A stretch of 64,000 nucleotides of DNA from Marimonas lutisalis (GTDB lineage: Bacteria; Pseudomonadota; Alphaproteobacteria; Rhodobacterales; Rhodobacteraceae). The stretch spans positions 975,564 to 1,039,563 of the forward strand of contig NZ_SKCI01000002.1 of assembly GCF_005434965.1 (NCBI RefSeq). The letters are read 5' to 3'. The notes beneath the pieces were generated by a model. The model did not search any database and was not told the origin of the DNA. It was given only the letters and a program-made list of their open reading frames with translations. How positions within the stretch are numbered: position 1 is the first letter of the stretch; each line of letters opens with the position of its first letter. A program made the translations under genes and the position numbers. Positions 1 to 9,409 of the stretch are shown here, piece after piece.

Positions 1-1919
1 CCGAGCCCGGCAAGCTGGTGCTGACCTTCGATGACGGGCCGCACGCGGAATACACCCGCGATATCCTGGACGCGCTGAAGGAGACCGATACGAAGGCCGC
101 GTTCTTCGTGGTGGGCGCGCGGGTGATGGAAGAGCCCGGGCTGCTGGAACGGATGATCGCCGAAGGGCACGAGGTGGGCTCGCACACCTTTTCGCATCCG
201 CGGATGGACCAGGTGTCTTATGCCCGCACGGATCTGGAACACGGCATGATGAGCAAGCTGATCGCCGGTTACACGGGCCATTCCACGCGGCTCTACCGCG
301 AGCCGTTCCTGCGCGCGGGCGGCCCGATCGAGGCGGCGCGGGTGCGCTCGCTGGCGACGGTGCAGGCGAATGGCGGGATCATCGCCGGCATGGAGATCGT
401 GCCCAAGGACTGGGAGGGGATGAGCGCCGACGAGATCACAGCCTATGTGGTGGACGAGGTGAACAAGGGCACGGGCAACGTGATCCTGCTGCATGACGGT
501 GGCAAGGACCGCAGCGCCACGGTGGCCGCGGTGCCGCGCATCGTGCAGGTGCTGAGCGCGCAGGGCTATGAATTCACCACGCTAGCCGACCTGCTGGGCA
601 TGGAGCGCGCCGCGCTGATGCCCGAGGCGCAGGGCCAGTGGATGCTGTTCGACCGGATTTCCTTTGGCTTCATCTCGGTTGCCTGGGGCAGCATCGAGAC
701 GATTTTCTGGGTGGTGCTGGTGATCGGGGTGATCCGGATGCTGATGATCCTGACCCTGGCCCATATCCGCCGCCGCCAGCGCCCGATCGAGGCCGGCGCC
801 GAGCCCAAGGTGACCGTCGTGATCCCCGCGCATAACGAGGAAAAGGTCGTGTCGCACTGCATCAACAGCGTGCTGGCCAGCCATTATGGCAATTTCGACG
901 TGGTGGTGATCGACGATGGATCGCAGGACGAGACGTTCAACGAGCTTCTGCGCTATCGCAACAATCCGAAGGTGCATATCTTTGCCCAGCTTAACCAGGG
1001 TAAGTGGAGCGCGCTGAACGCGGCGGTGGCCCATAGCGATGCCGAGATCATGGTGTGCATCGACGCCGATACCGAGATCGACCCGGCGGCCATCGGCCAC
1101 CTGGCGCGCCAGTTCCAGAACCCGAAGGTGGGCGCGGTGGCCGGCAAGATCACCGTGGGCAACCGGCGCAACCTGCTGACCCGGCTGCAGGCGCTGGAAT
1201 ATGTCACCGCGCAGAATTTCGACCGCCGCGCCTATGACCTGATCAACGGCATGCTGGTCGTGCCCGGCGCCATCGGCGCCTGGCGCACCGAGGCGGTGCG
1301 CGCGGCCGGGCGGTTCTGCAATGACACGATGACGGAAGACGCCGACCTGACCATCGCAGTGAACCGGGCGGGCTATCGCGTCACCTACGAGGAAAAGGCG
1401 GTGGCCTATACCGAGGCGCCCGAGACGGTGCGGCAGTTGCTGGGCCAGCGGCTGCGCTGGTCGCTGGGGATGTTCCAGTGCGCGTGGAAGCACAAGAGCG
1501 CGATCCGCGAGGGCCGCTCGGTCGGGTTGGTGTCGATCCCGGACATGGTGATCTTCGGCTACCTGTTCCCGCTGCTGGCGCCGATTGCCGATATTTTCGT
1601 GATGGTGCTGCTTTACAACTGGCTGTCGGGCAGCTGGAGCGGCGAGGTTGGCTCGGCGGTGGCGGACACACCCACGCACCTGATCTGGGCCTACATGATC
1701 CTGCCGCTGCTGGACCTTGCGGTCGGGGCTTATGCGCTGAAAACCGATGAGCGCGAGAGCCTGAAACTGCTGTGGCTGTTCCCGTTCCAGCGCTTTTTCT
1801 ACCGGCAGCTTCTTTATTTCTCGGTCTACCGGTCGATCCTGCGGGCGCTGAGCGGGAGCCTGGCGGGGTGGGGCCGGATGCGGCGCACCGGGCACCAGTA
1901 TGTCGAGCGGACGGCGTGA
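1..1919 (+). CDS. Polysaccharide deacetylase-glycosyltransferase fusion, 5' end outside window
   Basis: The reading frame is open from base 3, so the start lies upstream of the window. The visible part begins in a NodB-type deacetylase domain: TFDDGPH carries the metal-binding Asp pair and SHTFSHP carries the His pair. A membrane segment (around base 660-770) follows, then a GT2 glycosyltransferase domain starting at VTVVIPAHNEE, with DDGS, the D-x-D-like CIDADTE, a TEDADL motif and QRLRW. Several membrane helices end the protein. Proteins of this type polymerise and deacetylate an amino-sugar exopolysaccharide at the inner membrane; related proteins often carry an N-terminal GH18 domain, which cannot be checked here. 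The stop sits one base before the next gene, so the two are probably co-transcribed. The domains are clear; the exact polymer is not. Confidence 0.9.
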   Translation, partial: EPGKLVLTFDDGPHAEYTRDILDALKETDTKAAFFVVGARVMEEPGLLERMIAEGHEVGSHTFSHPRMDQVSYARTDLEHGMMSKLIAGYTGHSTRLYREPFLRAGGPIEAARVRSLATVQANGGIIAGMEIVPKDWEGMSADEITAYVVDEVNKGTGNVILLHDGGKDRSATVAAVPRIVQVLSAQGYEFTTLADLLGMERAALMPEAQGQWMLFDRISFGFISVAWGSIETIFWVVLVIGVIRMLMILTLAHIRRRQRPIEAGAEPKVTVVIPAHNEEKVVSHCINSVLASHYGNFDVVVIDDGSQDETFNELLRYRNNPKVHIFAQLNQGKWSALNAAVAHSDAEIMVCIDADTEIDPAAIGHLARQFQNPKVGAVAGKITVGNRRNLLTRLQALEYVTAQNFDRRAYDLINGMLVVPGAIGAWRTEAVRAAGRFCNDTMTEDADLTIAVNRAGYRVTYEEKAVAYTEAPETVRQLLGQRLRWSLGMFQCAWKHKSAIREGRSVGLVSIPDMVIFGYLFPLLAPIADIFVMVLLYNWLSGSWSGEVGSAVADTPTHLIWAYMILPLLDLAVGAYALKTDERESLKLLWLFPFQRFFYRQLLYFSVYRSILRALSGSLAGWGRMRRTGHQYVERTA

Positions 1920-1920
1920 C

Positions 1921-4347
1921 ATGATGCGGCGGCGGAGTTTCCTGGCCTCGACGGCGGCCCTGGGCGTTGCGGGTGCGGTATGGGGCCTGCCCGCGCGGGC
2001 GGTCGACAAGATCGTGTCGACGGCGCTGGTGATCACCGACATTTCCGCGCAGAGCGATCCGACGCGGATCGCGGCGGTGGCGCAGCGATTGCTGGACCGT
2101 GGCGTCTGGCTGAGCTGTGTTATCGACCTGCCCGAGACCGATGATCCGGACCTCGCCGGGGTTGCGCGCGCGTTGCAGGGGTTGGGCGGTGGGGTCGAGT
2201 TCGCCGTGAACCTGCCGGGGCTGGCCGGGCAGTCGCCCTATTTCCAGGGACGGTCGGTGTTCGAGGCCAAGGCGCGGCTGGGGCTGCCGGTGCAGAGCGT
2301 TTTGTGCGAGGCGCAGGACACGCCGCAGAGCCCCGAGGGGGTGCGCGCCGCCGGGGTGCGCAACGTGCTGGTGCGCCCTGGTGAGAGCGCGCCGGTGCAA
2401 TCGCAGAACTGGCCGGTTGGGGTGGCGCGGTTTTTCGGCGGACAATGGGTGGTGCCCGGCGCGATGCCGGATTTCGGCGAGACGGCCGTGGGGGCGGAAA
2501 ACCGGGTGATCCTGTACCTGTCGGCGCGCGCGCTGGACACGGTGCCGGAGACCCGGTTGACCGCCTGGGCGGATGACCTGGGCGACGAGTTGCTGGCGCG
2601 CGAAGCGCAGGGCACCATCGCCCTGATGCCGGTATCCGACCTGTCGCTGCGGGACGATTTCGGCCAGGAACGGCTGGTGGCGGTGGTGCTGGAGGAGGGC
2701 GGCGATACCGCGCAGGCGCTGCGCCCGTTGCAGGAGGTGCTGCGCGGGGCGGGTATTCCGGTGACGGTGAAGCCCGAAGGCACCGATTTCTGGGTGAATG
2801 CGGCAGGCGAAGGCGCTGGCGCGATCATGCCGCTGCAGGTGGCTTGTGAAACCGGTGCCCCGGCCGGTTTGCGCGCGGCGGGCGCGGTTGGCCCCGGCCA
2901 TGCGTTGCGCCTGGTGGCCGAAGATGGCAGTGGCCTGGGCCCGGATGGCTGTGGGCGCCTGCAGGTGCCGGTGTGGCGCATGCAGGGCGATGACCTGCCG
3001 ATGACGGGCGACATGGTTCTGGCCATTCCCGCGGACGGGGCGGGCACGGGGCTGGCCCGGCGGCGGATCATGGCCGCGCTGGAGCCACTGCATGCCGATC
3101 CGGTCACACGTTTCGTGACGCTGGCGGACTTTGCCGAGGCGCTGCGGACAAAGGGCACGATCGAGACGCGGCACCGGCTGACACAGGCGGCGGTTGCCGG
3201 AGCGCCGGAGAAGGCCACGGCCTGGGGCGAGGCCGAGCGCGCGCGCCTGAGGGAGGATGCCGCGCATGCCTGGGGGTATTTCGAGAAATACACCAACGCG
3301 ATTACCGGGCTCTCTCCGGCGACGGTTGATTCCGGCCCCGGCGGGATCAAACACGAGGCGGTCACGATGTGGGACGCCGGCAGCAACATCAACGCGATCG
3401 TTGCGGCCTTTGAAATCGGGCTGATCGACAAGGCGCGGGCGGAAAAGCGGCTGGCGACGATCCTGCCCAACATCTCGGGGCGGCGCACGCAGGGGCGGCT
3501 TTTACCGCAGGGCTGGATCCGGACGGACCGGTTTCACTGGGGCGACTGGAACTTCGATGGCTGCGACGCGGGCCGGTTGCTGGCAGCGCTGGACAATGCG
3601 CGGCGGCGGCTGGGCATGGGGGCGGCGCTGGAGAAGCTGGTGACGTCCTGGGACATGGAAAAGATCATCGTCGACGGCGCGATCCATTCGGTGACGAACC
3701 GCGAACTGGTGTCGACCTATGCCTCGCATTGCGCGCATTACGCGGCGCTGGCGTTCCGGCGCTGGGGCTACGAGGTGCGATCACCCTACGAGACCTTCGC
3801 CGAGCAGGCATCGGCGGATGGCGAGGTGGCGCTTCTGGAAGCGGTGTCGCGGATCGGGCCGCTGGGGGCCGAGCCGCTGTTGCTGGAGGCGATGGAACTG
3901 GGGATGTCGCCCGAAAGCGGTTACCTGGCCGATGTCCTGCACGCCGCGCAGGTTGAGGAATATGCAGCGTCAGGGCGGCTGGTCTGTGTGTCTGAGACAC
4001 CGATCGACCGGTCGCCCTGGTTTATCTACCAGGGGCTGGAACTTGGCTCGGGCGCGCGCAGCTGGCGGTTGGATACCGTCGGGCACCAACCGCAATACCT
4101 GACGGCCGAGGCGGCCGAGGATTACCTGGCGTTCAGCAGCAAGGCGGCGTTCCTGTGGGCGGCCTACCGGCCCGGGGCGCATGCCGCGCGGTTCCTGGAA
4201 AAAGCCCGGAGCGAGGCGCGCAACGAGATCGGTTTCGCCTCGAGCGTGAACCTGAAGCGGGGTGCAGTGACCCGGGACTATACCGATCTGAATACCAACG
4301 CGATCATCCTGCAGGCGGTGGCGCATGTTTTGCGCGGCCGCGCCTGA
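1921..4347 (+). CDS. Tat-exported DUF3131 protein, likely exopolysaccharide-associated
   Basis: The 808-residue protein starts at the first of two adjacent ATG codons just after the upstream stop. Its N-terminus, MMRRRSFLASTAALG, is a twin-arginine-like signal ending in an ARA cleavage site. Residues up to about 450 resemble a degenerate deacetylase-like domain without the catalytic NodB motifs. The C-terminal half (from about residue 455, AHAWGYFEKYTN) matches the DUF3131 fold, an alpha/alpha-barrel glucoamylase-like family, with the conserved stretches VTMWDAGSNI and FHWGDWNFDG. Coupling to the deacetylase-glycosyltransferase suggests a periplasmic role in processing the same polysaccharide. 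Catalytic activity is not established for this family member. Confidence 0.8.
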   Translation: MMRRRSFLASTAALGVAGAVWGLPARAVDKIVSTALVITDISAQSDPTRIAAVAQRLLDRGVWLSCVIDLPETDDPDLAGVARALQGLGGGVEFAVNLPGLAGQSPYFQGRSVFEAKARLGLPVQSVLCEAQDTPQSPEGVRAAGVRNVLVRPGESAPVQSQNWPVGVARFFGGQWVVPGAMPDFGETAVGAENRVILYLSARALDTVPETRLTAWADDLGDELLAREAQGTIALMPVSDLSLRDDFGQERLVAVVLEEGGDTAQALRPLQEVLRGAGIPVTVKPEGTDFWVNAAGEGAGAIMPLQVACETGAPAGLRAAGAVGPGHALRLVAEDGSGLGPDGCGRLQVPVWRMQGDDLPMTGDMVLAIPADGAGTGLARRRIMAALEPLHADPVTRFVTLADFAEALRTKGTIETRHRLTQAAVAGAPEKATAWGEAERARLREDAAHAWGYFEKYTNAITGLSPATVDSGPGGIKHEAVTMWDAGSNINAIVAAFEIGLIDKARAEKRLATILPNISGRRTQGRLLPQGWIRTDRFHWGDWNFDGCDAGRLLAALDNARRRLGMGAALEKLVTSWDMEKIIVDGAIHSVTNRELVSTYASHCAHYAALAFRRWGYEVRSPYETFAEQASADGEVALLEAVSRIGPLGAEPLLLEAMELGMSPESGYLADVLHAAQVEEYAASGRLVCVSETPIDRSPWFIYQGLELGSGARSWRLDTVGHQPQYLTAEAAEDYLAFSSKAAFLWAAYRPGAHAARFLEKARSEARNEIGFASSVNLKRGAVTRDYTDLNTNAIILQAVAHVLRGRA

Positions 4348-4370
4348 GGCGGGCCGCGCTGCGCGCTGGC

Positions 4371-4985
4371 TCAGACGCCGCGGCAGTTGGACAGGGAAAT
4401 TTCGCCCGCGTTGACAGGCAGGCCCGGGCCGGGGTTGATCACAACGTCCTGCAGGCCGGTGATCGATCGCATGCAGCGGTCAGCGGCGGCGGCGCCCACG
4501 GAGCGCCCGCCGACATAGATGTCAAGCCAGGGCCGGCCGCCATAGCCGACATGGCAGGGGCCGTTCTGGGGGCGCGGGCCATCGCCGCACAGATCCTCGA
4601 CGATGCCTTATTTCTGGAGGTTGAGGAAATAGAAGCGCGTGCCGGCGGGGAAGTCCATGCGGCTGCGCCCACCGAATTTGGCATGTCCCACGGCCACGGT
4701 GACCGGATCGCTGTAAGTGCCGGAGCCGCCAGCCTTGCGATGGATGACCGGGCGGGCGATCTGGGCCGAGCCGGGCGGCGTGTTGTCCCAGAAGCTGTAG
4801 CCGGTGACATAGGCCTGCATCGTGGGACCCGAGGCGCCGAAGCTGGCCGGGACGGGCGTTGCCGTGCCCGAGGACGACACGACGATGCGGCGCGTCGACG
4901 TGTCGGATGCCGACATACAGCCGGCCAGGACGGCGGAGCAGAGGGCAAAGGTTAGGATGCGGGGCAGGGATCTGGGCATGGGCAC
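4371..4985 (-). pseudogene. 3D-domain-like lipoprotein gene broken by in-frame TAA
   Basis: From ATG 4985 the frame encodes a lipoprotein signal ending in the lipobox LAGC, then a short Ser/Thr-rich linker and a domain resembling the 3D/double-psi beta-barrel family. Codon 126 (4608-4610) is TAA. The same frame then runs open for 78 more codons to TGA at 4371, and that part is clearly protein-like: it contains CGDG, a GRPWLDIYVGG stretch, and Cys pairs consistent with a disulfide-stabilised domain. The full product would be 204 residues. Either a nonsense mutation has truncated the gene, or the base call is wrong. It is convergent with the DUF3131 gene. Genes of this shape are often annotated as 3D-domain proteins acting on peptidoglycan. 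Confidence 0.7.
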
Positions 4986-5187
4986 CTCCTGAAGCGTGAC
5001 AACCGGCCGGAGGGCCCGGAAATTGGCAAGCCGAGTGCGGACTGTCCGGCGAGGGCAGCTTGGGCCTGGAGGGTTAAGAAGAGCTTTCCCGCCGCCCGCG
5101 TATTGGAGGCAATTCTAGTTGAATGCCCGAAACCTGCCCGGTCCGGGCGGATACCTGCCGGGCCGTGGGCGCAGCCATGGCTTGCGA

Positions 5188-6054
5188 TCAGAAGCGGCGG
5201 GTGGCGTGGGTCTTGATGAAGGACAGGATTTCGCGGCGGGCCTGGGTGGCGGCGGGTTGGTTGAAGCCCACGAGCTTGCCCAGGTAGCGCTGCACGGGGA
5301 TGCGCAGATCGAAGGAATGCGCCGCGCCGGAATAGGTTTTCACGTGCACGCTGGCGCCGCGGGACGAAAAGCGCTTGCAATCGCGCGGCGGCACCCAGTC
5401 ATCGCGCTCGCCGCCGAGGACCAGGAGTGGCGCGGCGAGGTTCAGGCTGACCGAGCCGGCGGCGCCACACCAGGGATAGAGCGCCACGACGCCGCGAAAC
5501 CCGGCGCGGCCCGGGGCATAGCGCCGCTCGGTTGAGGCCTTGGCGGCGATCAGCCCGACGCTGCCGCCGTTGCTTTGGCCGATCAGAAACACGTTGTCGG
5601 GATCGACGAAGGGCTGGGACTTGAGATAGTTCAGCGCGTCATAGGCGTCCTGCGTGCGGTAATCGCGCGCGGCGGCGAGGCGCTGGTAGCTGTTGCAGAC
5701 GCGGCCGCCGGAATTTCCGCGCGGGCCGAAACTGTCGAGGTTGAGCACGACCATTCCGTTGGACGAAAGGAACCGGGCGTAATCCTCGAGCGCGGCCAGA
5801 ACCGGGGGCTGCCAGCCGCCGCATCCGTGCATCAGGATCACGGCCGGGGCCCGGCCTGAGCCGGAGGGGCGGTGCAGCCGGCCGTTCAGGGCAAGACTGG
5901 ACTTGGCGCCCGAGGGAATGCTGACCTGCGTTGCCGCCTGTGCCGCGGGCGCCTGCGCCAAAACCGTGGCGGCGAGCAAGGCCGCCGGAACGGCGGCGCG
6001 TAGCCAGGTGAAAAGGGTATGGGGCGCCTTCCTGATGTCGCGCAGGATGTGCAT
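5188..6054 (-). CDS. Secreted alpha/beta hydrolase (dienelactone hydrolase-like)
   Basis: The 288-residue product has a hydrophobic N-terminal signal ending near AQAAT, then an alpha/beta-hydrolase fold. LMHGCGGW forms the oxyanion region, GQSNGG holds the nucleophile Ser, GERDDWVP the acid, and SGAAHSFD the His, the order expected of dienelactone hydrolase-type enzymes. A signal peptide is less usual for this family and places the enzyme in the periplasm. Substrate is unknown. The gene stands alone, with about 200 bases on either side before the next genes, so no operon partner helps. Confidence 0.8.
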   Translation of the reverse strand: MHILRDIRKAPHTLFTWLRAAVPAALLAATVLAQAPAAQAATQVSIPSGAKSSLALNGRLHRPSGSGRAPAVILMHGCGGWQPPVLAALEDYARFLSSNGMVVLNLDSFGPRGNSGGRVCNSYQRLAAARDYRTQDAYDALNYLKSQPFVDPDNVFLIGQSNGGSVGLIAAKASTERRYAPGRAGFRGVVALYPWCGAAGSVSLNLAAPLLVLGGERDDWVPPRDCKRFSSRGASVHVKTYSGAAHSFDLRIPVQRYLGKLVGFNQPAATQARREILSFIKTHATRRF

Positions 6055-6263
6055 GGTCGTGTCCCTCGGTCTGTTCGAGGCCTTCGCAGAAGAACCTCAC
6101 CACTTATTCTACAACGAAAAAATGGCGCAAATTGGGCCGCTGGGGCGGACCCGGCGCCATTCGCCGCGATTGGTCCCGTACATTATGCGCCAATCGCCGC
6201 GCGTCCATAAACTTCGGGTAGACCCGCACATTCTGGCGGGAAACCGCCTTGGCCGCAGGTGGC

Positions 6264-7838
6264 CTACTGGTCGGCCGGAGCCAGTTGATAGTAGAGCGGG
6301 AACGGCCCCTGAAGCCCGCCGAGCGACGAGCGCAGGGCGAGTGGCTGGATGAACTGGCCCAGCACCGCGAAATTGCCGTTCTGCACGATCTTGTCCTGGA
6401 TGCGCAGCGCCAGCGCCTTGCGCGCGGCTTCGTCTTCGGACAGGACGAATTGCGCGCGCAGGGCTTCGAGCTCGGGATCGTCGGGCCAGCCGATCCAGCC
6501 CAGCCGCGGATCGCCGGAAAACAGGATATGCATCGGATCGGAGAGATCATCGGCCGTCCACCAGGTGTGAAACATGTTCCACACCTGACTGGGTTCGCCG
6601 GTGCGTTGGGCGACCGCGTCGCGCAGCTCGCGCCAGCTCATCGGTTTGTGCACGACATTCATGCCCAGCTGACCGAGAAGATCGACGGTGACCCGGGTGA
6701 AGCCGGAGAGGACCGGGCTGTCGACCGGATCAACGACGACAACGGGCGCACCGGAATAGCCGGCTTCGGCCAGGGCCTTGGCGGCGAGCTGCAAATCGCC
6801 GCGCATGTAATAGGGCGCGGACACCACATGTGAGTAGGTGGTGTGACAGGGATAGATCGACAGGCAGGGCGACCAGTAGGCGCGATCACTGATCGCGGCG
6901 GAAAGATAGGAGGTCTGGCCCATCGCGATCAGCACCGCGCGGCGGATGCCGGGATTGTCGAAGGGCGGCATCTGGTGGTTGAAGATCGCGGTACCGAAAT
7001 TGCCGGTGGGATCGAAGACCACGGTCTTGATATCACTGTCCGGGGGGAGCAGGGCAAGCTCGGGCATGGATGGGGTTTCGACGAGTTGGACCTCGTCGCT
7101 GGCAAGCGCCTGCAACGCCTCGCGCGGGTCGGAATAGGCGACGAGCTCGATCCGGTCGAAATGCGCAGTCTTGGCCCCGGCGGCAAACGAGGGGGGATCC
7201 TGGCGGGGCACGTAGGTTTCGTTCTTTTCGTATACGGCGATCTCTCCGGGAACCCATTCGGCGGCGACAAAGCGGTAGGGGCCCGATCCGGTTGCATCCG
7301 TGATCGGCTGAAACGGGCCGGTTTCGGCAATGCGCCGGGGCATCATGAAGGGCACGTTGAGCGAGGATTTCGCCAGGTGTTCGAGCATGCGCGGATAGGG
7401 CCGGCGCAGCGTGATCGTAAAGCTGTCGGGCGCGGTGGCGCGAATCGCGCTTGTGTTGGACATGAGCAACCAGCCCTGCGCGTCGCGCGCACCCCAGCGC
7501 AGAAGGGAGGCGACGCAATCCTCGGCGGTGACCGGGGTGCCATCATGCCATTGCTGACCGGGGCGCAGGGTGAAAGACCAGGTCAGTTGGTCCTCTGAGA
7601 CGGACCAGTCGGAGACCATTTGCGGCTGCGGTTCGAGGTTTTCGTCGAGTGCGAAAAGCGTGTCGTACACGAGGTAGCCGTGCGAGCGCGTTATGTATTC
7701 CATCGTGATGACGGGATCGATCGAATAGAGATGCGCGTGCAGGGCAAGGCGCATGGTTTCGGCCCGAGCGGGCAGCGCCAGAAGCCAGACAAAGATCAGT
7801 GAGAAAAGGAGTCGCGCAAATCTGGTCGGTCTTGGCAT
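6264..7838 (-). CDS. ABC transporter substrate-binding protein, family 5 (peptide/nickel type)
   Basis: The 524-residue protein has a signal peptide ending in ALPARA and the family 5 signature order: EYITRSHGYLVYDTLF near residue 47, WSFTLRPGQQWHDGTPVTAEDC near residue 93, and the mid-protein GSGPYRFVAAEWVPG. Such proteins capture oligopeptides, opines or nickel complexes in the periplasm for a two-permease, two-ATPase importer. No permease or ATPase gene lies in the window, so it is an orphan here. It is transcribed divergently from the PqqD/ATP-grasp unit with about 150 bases between, which could mean shared control or a link to the product of that unit. Confidence 0.88.
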   Translation of the reverse strand: MPRPTRFARLLFSLIFVWLLALPARAETMRLALHAHLYSIDPVITMEYITRSHGYLVYDTLFALDENLEPQPQMVSDWSVSEDQLTWSFTLRPGQQWHDGTPVTAEDCVASLLRWGARDAQGWLLMSNTSAIRATAPDSFTITLRRPYPRMLEHLAKSSLNVPFMMPRRIAETGPFQPITDATGSGPYRFVAAEWVPGEIAVYEKNETYVPRQDPPSFAAGAKTAHFDRIELVAYSDPREALQALASDEVQLVETPSMPELALLPPDSDIKTVVFDPTGNFGTAIFNHQMPPFDNPGIRRAVLIAMGQTSYLSAAISDRAYWSPCLSIYPCHTTYSHVVSAPYYMRGDLQLAAKALAEAGYSGAPVVVVDPVDSPVLSGFTRVTVDLLGQLGMNVVHKPMSWRELRDAVAQRTGEPSQVWNMFHTWWTADDLSDPMHILFSGDPRLGWIGWPDDPELEALRAQFVLSEDEAARKALALRIQDKIVQNGNFAVLGQFIQPLALRSSLGGLQGPFPLYYQLAPADQ

Positions 7839-7991
7839 GGCTTTGGCCTCCGCTTGCCTGTTGCTCCGCGCTGGTGCGCGTGGAACATCCGCTTGCCAAG
7901 GTAACGCATAACGCGCAGAACGATTTGACCGACATCAATGAAAATGCACCGAAAATGCCTAGGGTTGGGTCGATTTGAAAAGAGGTCACTG

Positions 7992-8288
7992 ATGAAGTCT
8001 TCGGCAAGGTCCGCCGGAAAAACGCCGGCGGAGAGGGATATTCCGATCCAGGTTTTTCGTGAAAGGTTCGTCTTCAACCGCAGAACGGGCGCGTTTTTCA
8101 CCAGCAGCCGCGAAGGCGCTTTCATCCTCGAGGCGGCGTGGCGGGGGTTGAGCCGCGAAGAGATCGAAAAGGAAGTGGCCTTGAAATTCGGAGTGAGTGC
8201 GGCCGTTGCGATGAGTGATACCGAACGGTTCCTGTTGCGGCTGAAAGAGATGCACCTGCTGCCCGAGCAGATGCGGGCGGGCAAATGA
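7992..8288 (+). CDS. PqqD-like small protein (RRE fold candidate)
   Basis: The 98-residue protein begins at ATG 7992 behind AGAGGTC. From residue 23 (RFVFNRRTGAFFTSS) through REGAFILEAAWRGLSREEIEKEV to the C-terminal FLLRLKEMHLL, the order of a short beta-hairpin and three helices matches PqqD, the peptide-recognition chaperone of PQQ synthesis and the prototype RiPP recognition element. The stop overlaps the start of the ATP-grasp gene by ATGA, so the two are translationally coupled. No pqqA-like precursor or radical-SAM enzyme is nearby, so PQQ synthesis is not implied. I infer that it presents a peptide or carrier substrate to the neighbouring ligase. Confidence 0.7.
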   Translation: MKSSARSAGKTPAERDIPIQVFRERFVFNRRTGAFFTSSREGAFILEAAWRGLSREEIEKEVALKFGVSAAVAMSDTERFLLRLKEMHLLPEQMRAGK

Positions 8289-9409
8289 GCGGGTCGGATA
8301 GCCGGCCGGTCATCGCGGTAAGTGGCCTGCACCGCGGAGAGAGCCCGCAGCCTGGTGGCGCGGTGATCGAATCCGTACGCGCCGAACTGCCCGAGGCGCG
8401 GCTGATCGGCATCAGCTATGACCTGATGGAAACCGGCCTGCACAGCGTGGGGCCCGACCGCGTCGATGCGGCCTATCTGTTTCCCTATCCGGGTGCGGGG
8501 CCGAAGGAGTTCATCGACCGGCTGCGGTTCGTGCACGAGCAGGAGAACATCGCGCTGATCATCCCGACGCTGGACAGCGAGCTGGCGAACCTGATCGGGT
8601 TGTACCGCGAGCTGGACGAGATGGGCATCAAGGTGCTGGTGCCCTCGGCGGCATCGCTGGCCGGGCGGGAGAAACCGGCGCTGGCCGAACTGGGGCAGAG
8701 CGCGAATGTGCCGGTGCCCAGGACCTACGCGGCGCAGAGCGCCGATGTCCTGGCGCGCTGCGCGCTGGAAATCGGCTATCCGTGTTACGTGAAGGGCGCG
8801 CTTTACGATGCCAAGCTGGTGCATCACGAAGGCGAGCTCTTTGCGGCGTTCAAGGCGATCTACGATGTCTGGGGCGGGCCGGTCCTGTTGCAGCAGGCGG
8901 TGTTCGGCGAAGAGTTCGTCGTCGCCGGTATCGGCGACGGCAAAGGCGGGATCGTGGCGCAATGCGCGCTGCGCAAGCTGTTGCGCACGCGGCTGGGCAA
9001 GGCCTTTGGCGGGGTGGTGATCGACAATCCGGACATGGCCGAAGAGGCCGCACGGTTGATCAGGGCGCTGAAATGGGAGGGGCCGTTCGAGATCGAGTTC
9101 GTGCAGCCCCTGGGCGGCAAGCGCTACCTTTTCGAGATCAACCCGCGCTTTCCGGCATGGATTTCCTTCCCGGCCAAGCTGGGCTGCAACATGCCGGCCT
9201 GGGCCGCGTGCAAGGCGCTGGGGATGAGGCTGCCCGAGTTGCAGCCGTGCCCGCCGGGCAAGATGTTCCTGCGCCATTGCGAAGATATCGTGACCGATAT
9301 TTCGGCGGTTGCGGACATGAGTATCGACCTGAAAACCGAGCGACGGCAAATCGATGTCGCGGCCGGTCGGGATGGCGACCGAGAAGAGGGGAATGCGCGA
9401 CATGAATGA
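8285..9409 (+). CDS. ATP-grasp domain ligase
   Basis: The 374-residue protein has an ATP-grasp layout: a pre-ATP-grasp domain (residues 1-120), the lysine-bearing strand GYPCYVKGALYDAK (about 160), the adenine-side strand VLLQQAVFGEEFVV (about 200), and the metal-binding strands PFEIEFV and FEINPRFPAW (about 265-290). This is the carbamoyl-phosphate-synthase-like subgroup, which forms acyl-phosphates and joins carboxylates to amines. It overlaps the PqqD-like gene by 4 bases and the decarboxylase by 8, so the three should be made together. Substrate unknown; an amino-acid ligase role is inferred from the company of a PLP amino-acid decarboxylase. Confidence 0.82.
   Translation: MSGSDSRPVIAVSGLHRGESPQPGGAVIESVRAELPEARLIGISYDLMETGLHSVGPDRVDAAYLFPYPGAGPKEFIDRLRFVHEQENIALIIPTLDSELANLIGLYRELDEMGIKVLVPSAASLAGREKPALAELGQSANVPVPRTYAAQSADVLARCALEIGYPCYVKGALYDAKLVHHEGELFAAFKAIYDVWGGPVLLQQAVFGEEFVVAGIGDGKGGIVAQCALRKLLRTRLGKAFGGVVIDNPDMAEEAARLIRALKWEGPFEIEFVQPLGGKRYLFEINPRFPAWISFPAKLGCNMPAWAACKALGMRLPELQPCPPGKMFLRHCEDIVTDISAVADMSIDLKTERRQIDVAAGRDGDREEGNARHE

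Noticed and set aside
582..2042. 486-codon open frame on the minus strand
   Set aside because: It lies antisense to the deacetylase-glycosyltransferase, is rich in Arg/His/Gln and Pro, and has no recognisable motif; long antisense frames are expected in DNA with this GC content.
1381..3354. 657-codon open frame on the minus strand
   Set aside because: Shadow of the two genes on the plus strand; composition is unprotein-like.
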